A stretch of DNA of 64,000 nucleotides, taken from the NCBI RefSeq assembly GCF_017745675.1, contig NZ_JAFLJM010000022.1, forward strand, positions 1 through 64,000, written 5' to 3'. This DNA comes from Alkalihalobacillus sp. BA299 (GTDB lineage: Bacteria; Bacillota; Bacilli; Bacillales; Bacillaceae_F). A program made the translations under genes and the position numbers. Under the pieces are notes generated by a model that saw nothing but the letters and a program-made list of their open reading frames with translations, made no database searches and was not told where the DNA came from. Of the stretch, positions 37,175 through 46,158 are shown piece after piece (the stretch's first letter is position 1; each line of letters starts with the position of its first letter).

Positions 37175-37198
37175 AATTAGTTTACTTCATTCACATAC
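37175..37198. repeat. Right 24-bp direct repeat (possible attR core), rpsR 3' end
   Basis: Exact copy of 29191-29214. It encodes the C-terminal YVNEVN and stop of bS18 plus three downstream bases. Confidence 0.85.
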
Positions 37199-37413
37199 GG
37201 CAATAAAGCGATTTGACGAGCGCGCTTAATTGCAGTCGTTAATTGACGTTGGTATTTTGCAGAAGTTCCAGTTACACGGCGAGGTAAGATTTTACCACGC
37301 TCTGAAATGAACTTTTTAAGAAGATCTGTATCTTTGTAATCGATTTTCTCGATTTTGTTTACTGTAAAGTAACATACTTTACGGCGTTTTGGTCCACGTC
37401 CTCTACGAGCCAT
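37177..37413 (-). CDS. rpsR: Ribosomal protein bS18
   Basis: Small-subunit platform protein that pairs with bS6. The basic N-terminus [19 protein letters not shown] is followed by the core with [22 protein letters not shown] and [10 protein letters not shown]. 78 residues is normal. Last gene of rpsF-ssb-rpsR. Its 3' end is part of the exact direct repeat bounding the putative island, yet the protein is intact. Confidence 0.99.
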   Translation of the reverse strand: MARRGRGPKRRKVCYFTVNKIEKIDYKDTDLLKKFISERGKILPRRVTGTSAKYQRQLTTAIKRARQIALLPYVNEVN

Positions 37414-37494
37414 CGTAATTCCTCCTTCTTTTATAAGTTGTGTTATATAATCAATTCACGTTAGTTGTAAATTATCGGGAGTTTTGATTTGCGA

Positions 37495-37995
37495 TTAGAA
37501 AGGTAAATCATCATCCGAAATGTCGATGCTACTACCATCTGATGCAAACGGATCCTCGTCCAACCTAGATTGGTTACGATTTGGACTTGGATTCTGTTGC
37601 CCGTATCCTCCTTGCCCACCAGGTGCCTGTCCTCGACTATAAAAGTCATTTCCTTGAGAACCACCACCACCTGAGCCTCTCGGTTCAAGAAACTGTACAC
37701 TATCTGCGACAACTTCTGTAACATACACTCGGCGACCTTCATTATTATCATAGCTACGTGTTTGAATACGGCCTTCGACTCCAGCTAAACTTCCTTTTTT
37801 TAAGTAGTTTGCTACATTTTCAGCCGGCTTTCTCCAAACAATACAATTAATGAAATCTGCTTCCCTTTCTCCTTGCTGGTTTGTAAACGTTCGGTTTACA
37901 GCAAGAGTAAAGTTAGCGATTGCTACACCATTTGGAGTATAACGTAACTCTGGGTCTTTTGTTAGACGCCCAACAAGGACGACACGGTTAATCAT
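37495..37995 (-). CDS. ssb: Single-stranded DNA-binding protein
   Basis: Essential SSB that coats single-stranded DNA at forks. The OB-fold N-terminal domain (1-105) starts [20 protein letters not shown] with a Phe/Trp-bearing [17 protein letters not shown] Gly/Gln-rich linker follows, and the acidic tip ends in DISDDDLPF, which recruits partners. ATG 37995 follows GGAGGGG; ATG 38010 would overlap that site. It lies between rpsF and rpsR as in all bacilli. Confidence 0.98.
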   Translation of the reverse strand: MINRVVLVGRLTKDPELRYTPNGVAIANFTLAVNRTFTNQQGEREADFINCIVWRKPAENVANYLKKGSLAGVEGRIQTRSYDNNEGRRVYVTEVVADSVQFLEPRGSGGGGSQGNDFYSRGQAPGGQGGYGQQNPSPNRNQSRLDEDPFASDGSSIDISDDDLPF

Positions 37996-38039
37996 CAGAA
38001 CCCCTCCCAAGGACTTTCACTTTTATTGATTGTCTATTA

Positions 38040-38324
38040 CTATTCGTCTTTAACGATTAATAAACGAATAATGTTTTCGTTAATCTTCACAAGACGGTTA
38101 AATTCAGCAATTGCTTCTGGATTAGCCATTACGTTGATTAAAACATAATAACCTTCACGGAAGTCATTGATTTCATAAGCTAAGCGACGCTTACCTTTTT
38201 CTTCAACCTTCTCGATTTCTGCACCATTATTAGTTAATACGCCATTGAATCGCTCAATAATTTCCTTTGTAGCAGCTTCATCAAGGTTTGGCGCAATAAT
38301 GTACATAATTTCGTATTTACGCAT
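38040..38324 (-). CDS. rpsF: Ribosomal protein bS6
   Basis: Small-subunit protein that binds bS18. [20 protein letters not shown] and the [22 protein letters not shown] beta-strand segment are characteristic. 94 residues is usual. AAAGGAGGTGA precedes the ATG. First gene of the rpsF-ssb-rpsR operon, with a possible S6:S18 leader upstream. Confidence 0.99.
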   Translation of the reverse strand: MRKYEIMYIIAPNLDEAATKEIIERFNGVLTNNGAEIEKVEEKGKRRLAYEINDFREGYYVLINVMANPEAIAEFNRLVKINENIIRLLIVKDE

Positions 38325-38334
38325 TCCTCGTCAC

Positions 38335-38392
38335 CTCCTTTTGGTCTAACGGCTCCATTTCGTGGAGCAAGGAGCAAAAAACTAATGTCATT
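38335..38392 (-). promoter_or_regulatory. Candidate S6:S18 ribosomal-protein leader
   Basis: Just upstream of rpsF the transcript reads GCTCCACGAAATGGAGCCGTTAGACC, a short hairpin (CTCCA/TGGAG) next to a CCG element. The known S6:S18 autoregulatory leader presents a CCG motif near a small hairpin. The match is by eye only. Confidence 0.4.
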
Positions 38393-38445
38393 TACTCACA
38401 TTGAATTATTATACCAGAGTAGATTGTACTATACAAGTATTGAAT

Positions 38446-39543
38446 TTAAACATTAAATCGGAAATGGATCACATCTCCATCTTCAACGATATATTCTTTT
38501 CCTTCAAGACGGACTTTTCCTTTTTCTTTGGCAATTGTCATGGAACCTGCCTCTACCAAATCATTGTAAGCTACAACTTCCGCACGAATAAATCCACGTT
38601 CAAAATCAGAATGGATCACACCCGCGGCTTGTGGTGCTTTCATGCCTTGTTTAATCGTCCATGCTCGAACTTCTTGTACGCCCGCGGTAAAGTATGTACG
38701 AAGACCAAGAAGATGATAGGATGCGCGAATGAGCTGATCTAAACCAGATTCTTCAATACCTAACTCTTCTAGGAACATCGCTTTTTCTTCACCATCTAAT
38801 TCAGCAATTTCTGATTCGATTTTTGCGCAAACCACAATCACTTCTGAATTTTCACTTGCTGCAAACTCTTTTACAGTTTTAACATATTCATTATCGCCAC
38901 TTAGTAAATCTTCTTCACTTACATTCGCTACATATAATACCGGTTTCATCGTTAACAAATGAAGTCCATATACAATTTTCTTTTCAGCATCGGTAAGGTC
39001 CACACTACGAGCAGGCTTTTCATTTTCAAAAGCTTCCTTTAACTTCAATAATGCCTCATGCTCAACCATTGCTTCTTTATCTTTTTGTCTCGCCATCTTT
39101 CCTACACGATCAATTCGTTTATCAACCGACTCTAAGTCAGCCAAAATTAATTCTAAATTGATAACCTCAATATCATTTATAGGATTAACACGGCCCGATA
39201 CGTGAGTAATGTTCTCGTCTTCAAAACAACGAACAACATGACAAATTGCATCAACTTGTCGAATGTGAGATAAAAACTTATTTCCTAGCCCTTCCCCTTT
39301 ACTTGCCCCTTCAACAATCCCAGCAATATCAGTAAACTCAAACGTCGTTGGGACCGTCTTTTTCGGTTGTACGAGCTCTGTTAATCGATTAAGACGAACA
39401 TCTGGCACTTCAACCATACCAACATTAGGATCAATCGTACAGAATGGGTAGTTTGCTGATTCTGCTCCTGCTTGTGTAATTGCATTAAATAAAGTTGATT
39501 TACCAACATTCGGTAAACCGACGATACCAGCTGTTAAAGCCAT
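38446..39543 (-). CDS. ychF: Redox-regulated ATPase YchF (Obg family)
   Basis: Ribosome-associated P-loop ATPase of the Obg family. G1 is GLPNVGKSTLFNAI, G3 is DIAGIVEGASKGEGLGNKFL, and the G4 position has the NVSEED substitution that underlies ATP preference. A helical insert (about 130-170) and a C-terminal TGS domain (about 280-365) end with KGKVRLEGKEYIVEDGDVIHFRFNV. 365 residues is canonical. It lies next to rpsF, as yyaF does in B. subtilis. Confidence 0.98.
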   Translation of the reverse strand: MALTAGIVGLPNVGKSTLFNAITQAGAESANYPFCTIDPNVGMVEVPDVRLNRLTELVQPKKTVPTTFEFTDIAGIVEGASKGEGLGNKFLSHIRQVDAICHVVRCFEDENITHVSGRVNPINDIEVINLELILADLESVDKRIDRVGKMARQKDKEAMVEHEALLKLKEAFENEKPARSVDLTDAEKKIVYGLHLLTMKPVLYVANVSEEDLLSGDNEYVKTVKEFAASENSEVIVVCAKIESEIAELDGEEKAMFLEELGIEESGLDQLIRASYHLLGLRTYFTAGVQEVRAWTIKQGMKAPQAAGVIHSDFERGFIRAEVVAYNDLVEAGSMTIAKEKGKVRLEGKEYIVEDGDVIHFRFNV

Positions 39544-39629
39544 CGGTTATCACTTCCTTTAGATTAAAAAATTGCATAAAATCGCCATTATCTTTATACC
39601 TTTCACAATTATAGAGATAGTTCAAAAAA

Positions 39630-39750
39630 AAAACAAGAAGCTGACTAACTAAGTATTTTCCCACTCATTGAAACCATTACATAGCTACTACCATATCAAT
39701 CCTATATAACGCAATGAGTGTCCAACACTTTATGAATTAGTCAGCTTCTC
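39630..39750 (-). terminator. Long structured terminator with nested hairpins
   Basis: Outer arms AGAAGCTGACTA (39637-39648) and its complement (39738-39749) enclose a second pair, CACTCATTG / CAATGAGTG (39662-39670 and 39712-39720). On the minus strand a run of about ten T follows the outer stem. It lies between the DUF951 gene and ychF. Confidence 0.65.
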
Positions 39751-39758
39751 GTCGGGTA

Positions 39759-39956
39759 CTATTTTTCCCCTTTTTCAATAATCTTTTTTAATTTTCTACC
39801 AAATTCTCTACGAGGTAACATCACACTATGATTGCAACCTTGACACTTAATTCGAATATCCATCCCCATACGAATAATTTTCCAACGATTTTCTCCACAT
39901 GGATGGGCTTTTTTCATTTCAACAATGTCATTAATTTCAAAATTTTTATCGCTCAT
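39759..39956 (-). CDS. yyzM: DUF951 family protein
   Basis: A 65-residue protein with FEINDIVEMKKAHPCGENRW and GMDIRIKCQGCNHSVMLPRREF. These are the KKxHPCG and C-x-x-C pieces of DUF951, which may bind zinc. Function unknown. AGGAGAG precedes ATG 39956. Its place upstream of ychF is conserved (yyzM). Confidence 0.9.
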   Translation of the reverse strand: MSDKNFEINDIVEMKKAHPCGENRWKIIRMGMDIRIKCQGCNHSVMLPRREFGRKLKKIIEKGEK

Positions 39957-40117
39957 GAATCGCTCTCCTCTACTTCAGAGACGTTCGTCCAATTTAACGT
40001 TATTATACACTACTATAACAAAAAGTAGGAATCGTATTCACAAATTTCTTTATTAAATTTAGCCGTTTTCGTAAACCATATTACTTTAGGGATCGATTTA
40101 CGTACAGCTGAAGAGCT

Positions 40118-41131
40118 TTACGTTTTCCGTTTTAAAATAGGGTATAGAAGGATTGAAGCTAATACATATAAGTTCAAAATTCCATAAAGCGGGTATAGGA
40201 TTGAAATCAATGTCGAAAAACCAAATGTAGTTAGTGGGATCATCATTAATAAAAGTACGGTTGCTAATAGCCAAACAGGCAGCTTAACATACTCTCTAAA
40301 TCGTGAAACAAGGCCGAACACTCCAGCTGCCGCTGTTGTATATATCGCAATCCATAATAAACCTGACATTAATATGACCATATAGTATGGATAATGTTTT
40401 AAAATTGCAAATAGTGGGATTTCATATAGGATGATCTCTCCTGCCACCTGAAGTAACGATTCATTATAAAGAAAAGAAATGCATCCTAAAATCAGTCCAC
40501 TCCCCACACTCGCAATCCAAATTTCCCCTTCGTATTTTATTTCTTTTCCTATAGCTGATAATACGGCGATAAGAGGTAAAATATTTAACGCAGTAAATGT
40601 TAATGCTGCTGGCCAATTTCTTTGTTCATGAAATAAAAACTCAATCGGGAATCCTTTCATATATTGAAATGCAAATAACACGGTTAATAAACAGACAATT
40701 AACACTGGTATGACAAAGGCATTCATTGATGTCATTCCTTTTGTATCCCATACAAATAATAAGATTAATAAAGTACAAATAATACCAATTCCATACCAAT
40801 AGGGTAAATGAATCACTTCTAAAGTTGCTCCCCCACCCGCGAGCATAATAACTGTTGTAGAAAATAAATATAGGACAATCATAACATCATATACTTTAGT
40901 AAACTGCTTTCCCATTAAAGTTTGTAGCACTGGAATATAGTGTGAGGATCCAGAGTTGTAGCTTATTTTCAATATGACTGTACAACAAACAATAAATAAT
41001 ATCGCAAACAAAAAAATTGCTAGTCCACTTTCACTTCCAAAAAATTCCCAAAGCTCTCTTCCTGAAGCATAGCCTGCACCAATCATTGTTCCGATAATTA
41101 AAAATAACCACTTCAGCCCATTCGTCACCAA
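40118..41131 (-). CDS. YkvI-family membrane protein
   Basis: Ten or eleven hydrophobic helices over 337 residues; KWLFLIIGTMIGAGYASGRE near the N-terminus recalls the APC/LeuT-type transporters and the YkvI family. The start is TTG at 41131 after AAGGAGAG. No substrate can be assigned. It is convergent neither with yyaC nor DUF951: it is transcribed toward the latter and away from yyaC. Confidence 0.8.
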   Translation of the reverse strand: MVTNGLKWLFLIIGTMIGAGYASGRELWEFFGSESGLAIFLFAILFIVCCTVILKISYNSGSSHYIPVLQTLMGKQFTKVYDVMIVLYLFSTTVIMLAGGGATLEVIHLPYWYGIGIICTLLILLFVWDTKGMTSMNAFVIPVLIVCLLTVLFAFQYMKGFPIEFLFHEQRNWPAALTFTALNILPLIAVLSAIGKEIKYEGEIWIASVGSGLILGCISFLYNESLLQVAGEIILYEIPLFAILKHYPYYMVILMSGLLWIAIYTTAAAGVFGLVSRFREYVKLPVWLLATVLLLMMIPLTTFGFSTLISILYPLYGILNLYVLASILLYPILKRKT

Positions 41132-41286
41132 GTTATTGTCTCTCCTTCCAATGCTTGTACTTTTAACAAAACAGAAAGGATAGTTTCCATAGTATCTATA
41201 ACTTTGCTACCTTTTCTTCTCTCTTTATGTATAGAAAGGAAAAAATATCCGTATACTGATACTACTATTGCAAAGGAGAGAGATAT

Positions 41287-41937
41287 ATGATTCTTAATCG
41301 AAATATTTTCCCTAAGAAAGCTCCTCCTTCTCGTTTTCATATGGATGAGCCTAATGCAAAGCATTCGATTTCTAAGCAATTAGCTGAATTATTAATCCCT
41401 TATTCCCATCGAGAGCTTGTCATTGTATGCATCGGTACAGACCGTTCTACTGGAGATTCCCTAGGCCCTTTAATTGGCACAAAACTTTCCGAGAGAAAGC
41501 TTTCTAAATTCACAGTTTATGGTACTCTTGAGTATCCTGTTCATGCAGTTAATTTAGAAGAGAAGTTAACGGAAATCGAGCAGAATCATAGAAATCCTTA
41601 TATCATCGGAATTGATGCTTGTTTAGGACGTTTGAATAGTGTTGGCCATATTACAGTAGCAAATGGTCCTGTAAAACCAGGAGCGGCTGTTAACAAAAAG
41701 CTACCTGAAGTTGGTAATATTCACATTACCGGCATCGTAAATGTTGGTGGAATGATGGAATATTTTGTTCTTCAAAATACTCGCCTGCATACGGTCATGA
41801 AAATGGCATCACTAGTCGCTTCAAGTTTATTTTTAACGGATCATACTCTCTCTCAACGGTTAGAACAGAAAACAAATCTATTACAATCATTAAAACCAAA
41901 TCTATTTCTTCGAGAACGCAAAGAAACTCATCTATAG
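41287..41937 (+). CDS. yyaC: Spore protein YyaC (Gpr-related)
   Basis: Homologue of the spore germination protease fold. VIVCIGTDRSTGDSLGPLIGTKL, YGTLEYPVHAVNLEEKL and IIGIDACLGRLNSVGHITV match YyaC. AAAGGAGAG precedes the ATG. A GTATA at about 41230 with CGTATAC about 16 bases on may be a forespore promoter, but this is uncertain. It stands alone on the plus strand among minus-strand core genes, as in B. subtilis. Confidence 0.95.
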   Translation: MILNRNIFPKKAPPSRFHMDEPNAKHSISKQLAELLIPYSHRELVIVCIGTDRSTGDSLGPLIGTKLSERKLSKFTVYGTLEYPVHAVNLEEKLTEIEQNHRNPYIIGIDACLGRLNSVGHITVANGPVKPGAAVNKKLPEVGNIHITGIVNVGGMMEYFVLQNTRLHTVMKMASLVASSLFLTDHTLSQRLEQKTNLLQSLKPNLFLRERKETHL

Positions 41938-41952
41938 TAGATGAGTTTCTTT
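41922..41952. terminator. Bidirectional terminator between yyaC and DUF554 gene
   Basis: AGAAACTCATCTA / TAGATGAGTTTCT perfect stem with a three-base loop. The yyaC stop codon lies within it, and the convergent gene ends four bases further on. Confidence 0.85.
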
Positions 41953-41955
41953 CTA

Positions 41956-42690
41956 TTATCCAAAAAATGAAAAGAATGCGATGATTGAGGTCCAGTAATA
42001 TACGCTAGTTACTAAAACTGCGGTTACTAAAATGGAAGGTAATAAGTTAGCTACACGAATTTGCGTTAACCCTAAAATATTTAAGCCAATTGCAATAATC
42101 ATAATTCCGCCAGTAGCAGTCATTTCAACAATAAATGAAGCCATTAACTCTGTCGGAATGAAACGATCGATTTGTGTTGAAAATATTGCAATTGATCCTT
42201 GATAAATCATCACTGGTAAAGCTGAAAAAATAACACCTATACCTAATGCAGACGTAAAAATGATTGCAGAAAACCCATCAAGCATTGATTTTGTATATAA
42301 AACAGAGTGATCGCCACGAAGTCCACTATCCATAGCTCCAATGATTGCCATAGCCCCAACTACATAAATTAATGTCGTTGTTACAAAACCTTTTGCAATT
42401 CTCCCGTTCTCTTTTGCACCTACTCTTCTTTCTAACCATTTTCCTAACCGATTTAACTTTTCTTCTAAGTCGAAACGTTCACCGAGTAGTGCCCCCATTA
42501 CTAAACTGCCAATGACAACTAAAAATTGCTCACTTTTTAATCCCATACCAATTCCCAATACAATAACAGCCAAAGAAATCGCTTGCATTACAGTGGATTT
42601 TACTCGTTCTGGAATATTTTTGACAAGTGAACCTAAAAGTGCTCCAAATATAATCGCCAACCCATTAACAATTGTTCCTAATAAAACCAT
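41956..42690 (-). CDS. DUF554 membrane protein
   Basis: Seven predicted helices over 244 residues; the N-terminal GTIVNGLAIIFGALLGSLVK and GMGLKSEQFLVVIGSLVMGALLGE are typical of DUF554/YdfK-like proteins. GGTGGAG precedes ATG 42690. Function unknown, possibly transport. It is convergent with yyaC and shares its terminator. Confidence 0.9.
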   Translation of the reverse strand: MVLLGTIVNGLAIIFGALLGSLVKNIPERVKSTVMQAISLAVIVLGIGMGLKSEQFLVVIGSLVMGALLGERFDLEEKLNRLGKWLERRVGAKENGRIAKGFVTTTLIYVVGAMAIIGAMDSGLRGDHSVLYTKSMLDGFSAIIFTSALGIGVIFSALPVMIYQGSIAIFSTQIDRFIPTELMASFIVEMTATGGIMIIAIGLNILGLTQIRVANLLPSILVTAVLVTSVYYWTSIIAFFSFFG

Positions 42691-42731
42691 TATGTCTCCA
42701 CCCTTTTTAATGTTATCTTTCTTTAAAAAAC

Positions 42732-43886
42732 CTAAAAGAAAGACTTTATCTCTTTTATCGCTTCTATAAAACGATCAATTTCTTCAATTGTATTATAAAG
42801 ACCAAAACTCACTCGAATTGTCCCTACTTGATTTGTACCCATTATGGAATGAGTTAACGGTGAGCAATGTAACCCCGCTCGGACAGCGATATGATAATGT
42901 TGATCAAGAATCATCGCTGCTTCATGAACGTCGATCCCTTCTATTGTAAAAGAAATAACAGCTAACCGTGGCTCATTTAAACCCGGTCCAAACATACGAA
43001 TGCCTTCAATCTCTGATAACTTTCCGATACAATAAGTTGTTAATTTAGCTTCATGTTCATAAATATGGTCGAGTCCGATGGAGTTAATTTCTTCTATTCC
43101 AGCTAATAGACCCGCAATCCCCGGAGTATTTAACGTACCACTTTCAAACCGTTCTGGCCTTTTTAGAGGTTGGTGGATATCTTCTGAATGGCTGCCTGTC
43201 CCTCCATAAATTAAAGGAACTAAATCAACATGCTCTTTAATAATTAAAACACCCGTACCTTGAGGTCCCATCAGTCCTTTATGACCAGGAAAAGCCAATA
43301 TATCAATATTCATATCTGTCATATGAATAGGTAGTATACCAGCGGTTTGCGATGCATCTACAATGAAAAGAATACCATGTTGTTTTGTAATTTTACCAAT
43401 TTCTTCAACAGGTAAAATCGTTCCCGTTACATTGGAACCGTGACTTACTACGACAGCTTTTGTCTTTTCATTGATTTGCTGTTCTACTAATTCTAATAAT
43501 GTCTGCCCATTCACCTTAGGTTCAATATATGAAACTTTAATCGCCTTAGTTTCCTTCAGTCTTTCTAATGGACGACGAACGGAGTTATGTTCAAAGCTAG
43601 TCGATATAACATGGTCTCCTTCTTCAAACTGAATCCCTTGTATCGCTTGGTTTAATGCTTGCGTCGCATTTAAATAAAAACAAACATTATCTGGGTTTCG
43701 CTCTCCAAACATCATTGCTAACTTTTTTCGCGTGTTAAAAATCACATCATTGGCACGTACAGCCAATGTATGTCCTCCCCTACCTGGGTTGGCCCCATAT
43801 TCTGTGATTGCTTCTAAAACAGCTTCGCCAACTTTTGGAGGTTTTGGAAACGAAGACGCTGCTTGATCAAAGTAAATATAACTCAT
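42732..43886 (-). CDS. Cysteine-desulfurase-like aminotransferase (class V)
   Basis: PLP enzyme of fold type I. It starts YIYFDQAASSFPKPPKVGEA and has ANPGRGGHTLA, SHGSNVTGTILP, DASQTAGILPI and the PLP Lys in AFPGHKGLMGPQGTG. A RAGLHCSPLTH motif holds the Cys expected in the sulfur-transfer loop. ATG 43886 is preferred, with AGGTG upstream; GTG 43895 overlaps that site. Related proteins are annotated as cysteine desulfurase family. No partner scaffold (NifU or SufU) is beside it, so its role is open. Confidence 0.9.
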   Translation of the reverse strand: MSYIYFDQAASSFPKPPKVGEAVLEAITEYGANPGRGGHTLAVRANDVIFNTRKKLAMMFGERNPDNVCFYLNATQALNQAIQGIQFEEGDHVISTSFEHNSVRRPLERLKETKAIKVSYIEPKVNGQTLLELVEQQINEKTKAVVVSHGSNVTGTILPVEEIGKITKQHGILFIVDASQTAGILPIHMTDMNIDILAFPGHKGLMGPQGTGVLIIKEHVDLVPLIYGGTGSHSEDIHQPLKRPERFESGTLNTPGIAGLLAGIEEINSIGLDHIYEHEAKLTTYCIGKLSEIEGIRMFGPGLNEPRLAVISFTIEGIDVHEAAMILDQHYHIAVRAGLHCSPLTHSIMGTNQVGTIRVSFGLYNTIEEIDRFIEAIKEIKSFF

Positions 43887-43970
43887 AAATTTCACCTACT
43901 TTACATATAGTTCATTAAGAAAGTTTATCTTAAGTCCACATCTTAAAGCAAAAAATTAGTCCTTAATTTA

Positions 43971-44118
43971 AGAAATGCATAAGCGCCCGTTCAGCGGCGT
44001 ATATCCTTACGCCTTCCGTATGAGATAAAAGAAACACGGCGAGTGCTAACGAGGCAATGTTGACTTATCATAAGGAGGAGAGCAAAGTCCACTAGACGCT
44101 GGGTGCTGATGCTAGACA
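43971..44118 (+). repeat. REP-like repeat, variant A, diverged copy
   Basis: From AAGCGCCCGTTCAGCGGCGT to GACGCTGGGTGCTGATGCTAGACA, with the internal GAGATAAAAGAAACACGGCG of the family. It is more diverged than the tandem pair. It fills most of the gap between the desulfurase-like gene and spo0J. Confidence 0.85.
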
Positions 44119-44151
44119 CACTTGAAATTTATACACCCCTATCTAAGAATA

Positions 44152-44180
44152 AAGAAAAGCCATCAATATTTGATGACTCT
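44152..44180 (-). terminator. Terminator of soj-spo0J
   Basis: AGTCATCAA / TTGATGGCT stem followed on the minus strand by TTTTCTTT, about 20 bases beyond the spo0J stop. Confidence 0.65.
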
Positions 44181-44196
44181 ATCCTACTACTTTTTA

Positions 44197-45048
44197 TCAT
44201 TCATTTTCTCTATCTAATAATACTAATATTCGCTCAAGATCATCTTCTGAGAAAAAATCAATTTCTATTTTTCCTTTATGTTTACCTTTTTTGATTGTAA
44301 CTGATGTTCCAAAAAAATTCCGTAGTGACTCTTCTTTCGACTTTAAAAACGGAGATTTCGATTCCTTTTCCTTTTTTGTTTCACGTGAAACATTCTCATT
44401 AATTTTTTGGACGAGTTTTTCCAATTCCCTAACACTAAGTTTTTCCTGTAATACTTTTTCAAGTAAAGCCGATAAAGTACTTTTATCCTTTAAACCTAAT
44501 AGGGCACGACCATGTCCCATAGACAATTTACTATCTTGAATCAATTGTTGTACGACATTTGGAAGTTGTAGTAAACGAAGGTGATTAGCTACATGTGGAC
44601 GACTTTTACCTAATCGAATGGCCAACTGCTCTTGAGTGACTTGTAAATGTTGCATTAACTTTTCATAAGCGACGGCTTCTTCAATTGGATTTAAATCTTC
44701 TCGTTGTAAATTTTCAATTAAAGCTAATTCCATCATTTTTTCTTCGGTTAATTCTCTGACGACAACAGGAACCGTTTCAAGTCCAGCTTCGATAGCAGCT
44801 CGGTATCTTCTTTCACCAACTACAATTTCATAGCCTTTAATGCTCTTTCTTACAATTAGTGGTTGAAGAATCCCATGATTTTGAATTGATTCCTTCAATT
44901 CTTCAAGTGATTTTTCCGAAAAATGTTTTCGAGGCTGATACGGATTGGGACGTAATTCTTTAACCTTTACTTCTTGAACCTTCTCTTCTTTTTCATTAGC
45001 TGCTTCTGGAAAAAAAGCCTGAAGCCCTTTACCTAACCCTTTGGCCAT
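44197..45048 (-). CDS. spo0J: Chromosome-partitioning protein ParB (Spo0J)
   Basis: CTP-dependent DNA clamp that loads at parS, recruits SMC and works with Soj. It starts [15 protein letters not shown]. The ParB/CTP-binding domain has [33 protein letters not shown] and [14 protein letters not shown]; the HTH domain is at about 115-180 and a dimer domain follows. 283 residues is typical. The gene overlaps soj by 20 bases. A perfect parS lies inside its coding sequence (44377-44392). Confidence 0.98.
   Translation of the reverse strand: MAKGLGKGLQAFFPEAANEKEEKVQEVKVKELRPNPYQPRKHFSEKSLEELKESIQNHGILQPLIVRKSIKGYEIVVGERRYRAAIEAGLETVPVVVRELTEEKMMELALIENLQREDLNPIEEAVAYEKLMQHLQVTQEQLAIRLGKSRPHVANHLRLLQLPNVVQQLIQDSKLSMGHGRALLGLKDKSTLSALLEKVLQEKLSVRELEKLVQKINENVSRETKKEKESKSPFLKSKEESLRNFFGTSVTIKKGKHKGKIEIDFFSEDDLERILVLLDRENE
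44377..44392. promoter_or_regulatory. parS site within spo0J
   Basis: TGTTTCACGTGAAACA, a perfect 16-base parS palindrome, at the same relative place as the spo0J-internal site of B. subtilis. Confidence 0.97.
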
Positions 45049-45802
45049 CAGCTACCACTTCCTTTGCTAATTCTAAATAGACTTCGGCACCTCTCGACTT
45101 CGGATCATAAATAATAATAGGTTGACCATGGCTCGGTGCTTCACCTAGTCGAACATTCCGTGGAATGATCGTTTGAAATACTTTTTCACGGAAATACTTC
45201 TTCACTTCATCAATGACTTGAATACCAAGGTTTGTCCTAGCATCTAACATTGTCAACAGAACACCTTCGATTTCTAAGTCGGTATTTAAATGTTTTTGCA
45301 CGAGTCTTACCGTATTTAATAACTGACTTAATCCTTCCAACGCATAATACTCGCATTGAACAGGAATCAAAACAGAGTCAGCCGCTGTTAAAGCGTTGAT
45401 TGTTAATAATCCTAATGAAGGCGGACAATCAATAATCATATAATCATACTCTTCAGCTACTGTCGACAAAGCCCGTTTTAAGCGAACTTCACGAGAAATG
45501 GTAGGGACTAACTCAATTTCTGCTCCAGATAACTGTATGGTTGAAGGAATAATATGTAGGTTTTCTACATTCGTTACTTTAATTACTTCATTTGTAGGAA
45601 CATCTTCAACTAAAATATCATAAACACATTGATCAACATCGCCCTTTTCTACCCCAGCACCACTCGTGGCATTCCCCTGAGGATCGATGTCTACTAGTAA
45701 AACTTTTTTTCCGATATATGCTAAGCAGGCGCTTAAGTTAACTGCAGTTGTGGTTTTTCCAACCCCACCTTTCTGGTTGGCTACCGCAATGATTTTCCCC
45801 AT
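45029..45802 (-). CDS. soj: Chromosome-partitioning ATPase ParA (Soj)
   Basis: Deviant Walker ATPase acting with Spo0J in chromosome segregation and in control of DnaA. The N-terminal [20 protein letters not shown] contains the deviant P-loop with signature Lys. [31 protein letters not shown] and [16 protein letters not shown] complete the family pattern. GAAGGTG precedes ATG 45802. First gene of soj-spo0J. Confidence 0.98.
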   Translation of the reverse strand: MGKIIAVANQKGGVGKTTTAVNLSACLAYIGKKVLLVDIDPQGNATSGAGVEKGDVDQCVYDILVEDVPTNEVIKVTNVENLHIIPSTIQLSGAEIELVPTISREVRLKRALSTVAEEYDYMIIDCPPSLGLLTINALTAADSVLIPVQCEYYALEGLSQLLNTVRLVQKHLNTDLEIEGVLLTMLDARTNLGIQVIDEVKKYFREKVFQTIIPRNVRLGEAPSHGQPIIIYDPKSRGAEVYLELAKEVVADGQRVR

Positions 45803-45918
45803 CCTGACACCTTCTTTCTTCTCAAAAACACACTTTCAATTTCATTTTATCACGAAATGTTTTTTATTGTTTTCTTTAATTAAAATTTTTTTCTATTTTC
45901 CTTCTATTCTCCTAATTA

Positions 45919-46068
45919 AGAAAAGCGGAAGCGTCCGTTTAGCGACGTATGGACTGGAGCCCCACCGTATGAGATAAAGGAAACACGGCGAGAGTCATCG
46001 AGACGATGTTGACTTATCGTAAGGAGGAGGAGCGAAGTCCACTAGACGCTGGACGCTGCAGCTAGACA
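45919..46068 (+). repeat. REP-like repeat, variant A, copy
   Basis: AGAAAAGCGGAAGCGTCCGTTTAGCGACG at one end and CTAGACGCTGGACGCTGCAGCTAGACAAAG at the other, with the family interior GAGATAAAGGAAACACGGCG. About 150 bases. Confidence 0.88.
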
Positions 46069-46071
46069 AAG

Positions 46072-46122
46072 AAAAGCGGAAGGGGCCTGCTGATCGACGT
46101 ATGGACTGGAGCCTGTCGATCC
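46072..46122 (+). repeat. REP-like repeat, truncated copy
   Basis: Starts with the same AAAGCGGAAG end and GACGTATGGACTGGAGCC but breaks off after about 50 bases. It abuts the noc terminator. Confidence 0.75.
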
Positions 46123-46158
46123 AAAAAAAAATAATCTATCATAATGATAGATTATTTC
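46123..46158 (-). terminator. Terminator of noc
   Basis: AATAATCTATCA / TGATAGATTATT stem with a short loop and nine T on the minus strand. The noc stop codon lies inside the hairpin. Confidence 0.85.

Larger units (their letters stand above)
29191..37198. mobile_element. Putative genomic island inserted at the 3' end of rpsR
   Basis: The segment is bounded by an exact 24-bp direct repeat (29191-29214 and 37175-37198, sharing TTAGTTTACTTCATTCACAT). The right copy encodes the last six codons and stop of rpsR. The cargo is a seven-gene TRAP transport and catabolic cluster, a group II intron relic and three REP-like repeats. No integrase is visible, so the element would be a decayed or non-autonomous remnant. 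Insertion by site-specific recombination is inferred from the repeats and the duplicated terminator. Confidence 0.5.
45803..46151. other. soj upstream region with repeats
   Basis: A 349-base gap holding the soj promoter region (AT-rich, 45803-45915), one complete and one truncated REP-like repeat, and the noc terminator. No gene is seen. Confidence 0.6.

Noticed and set aside
29191-37198. Prophage or integrative conjugative element
   Set aside because: No integrase, structural, replication or conjugation genes are present; only a decayed or passive island is supported.
41125-41379. Minus-strand open frame overlapping the yyaC start
   Set aside because: It runs antisense through the yyaC promoter and coding start and is basic, low-complexity and without family motifs; the overlap with two well-supported genes makes it spurious.
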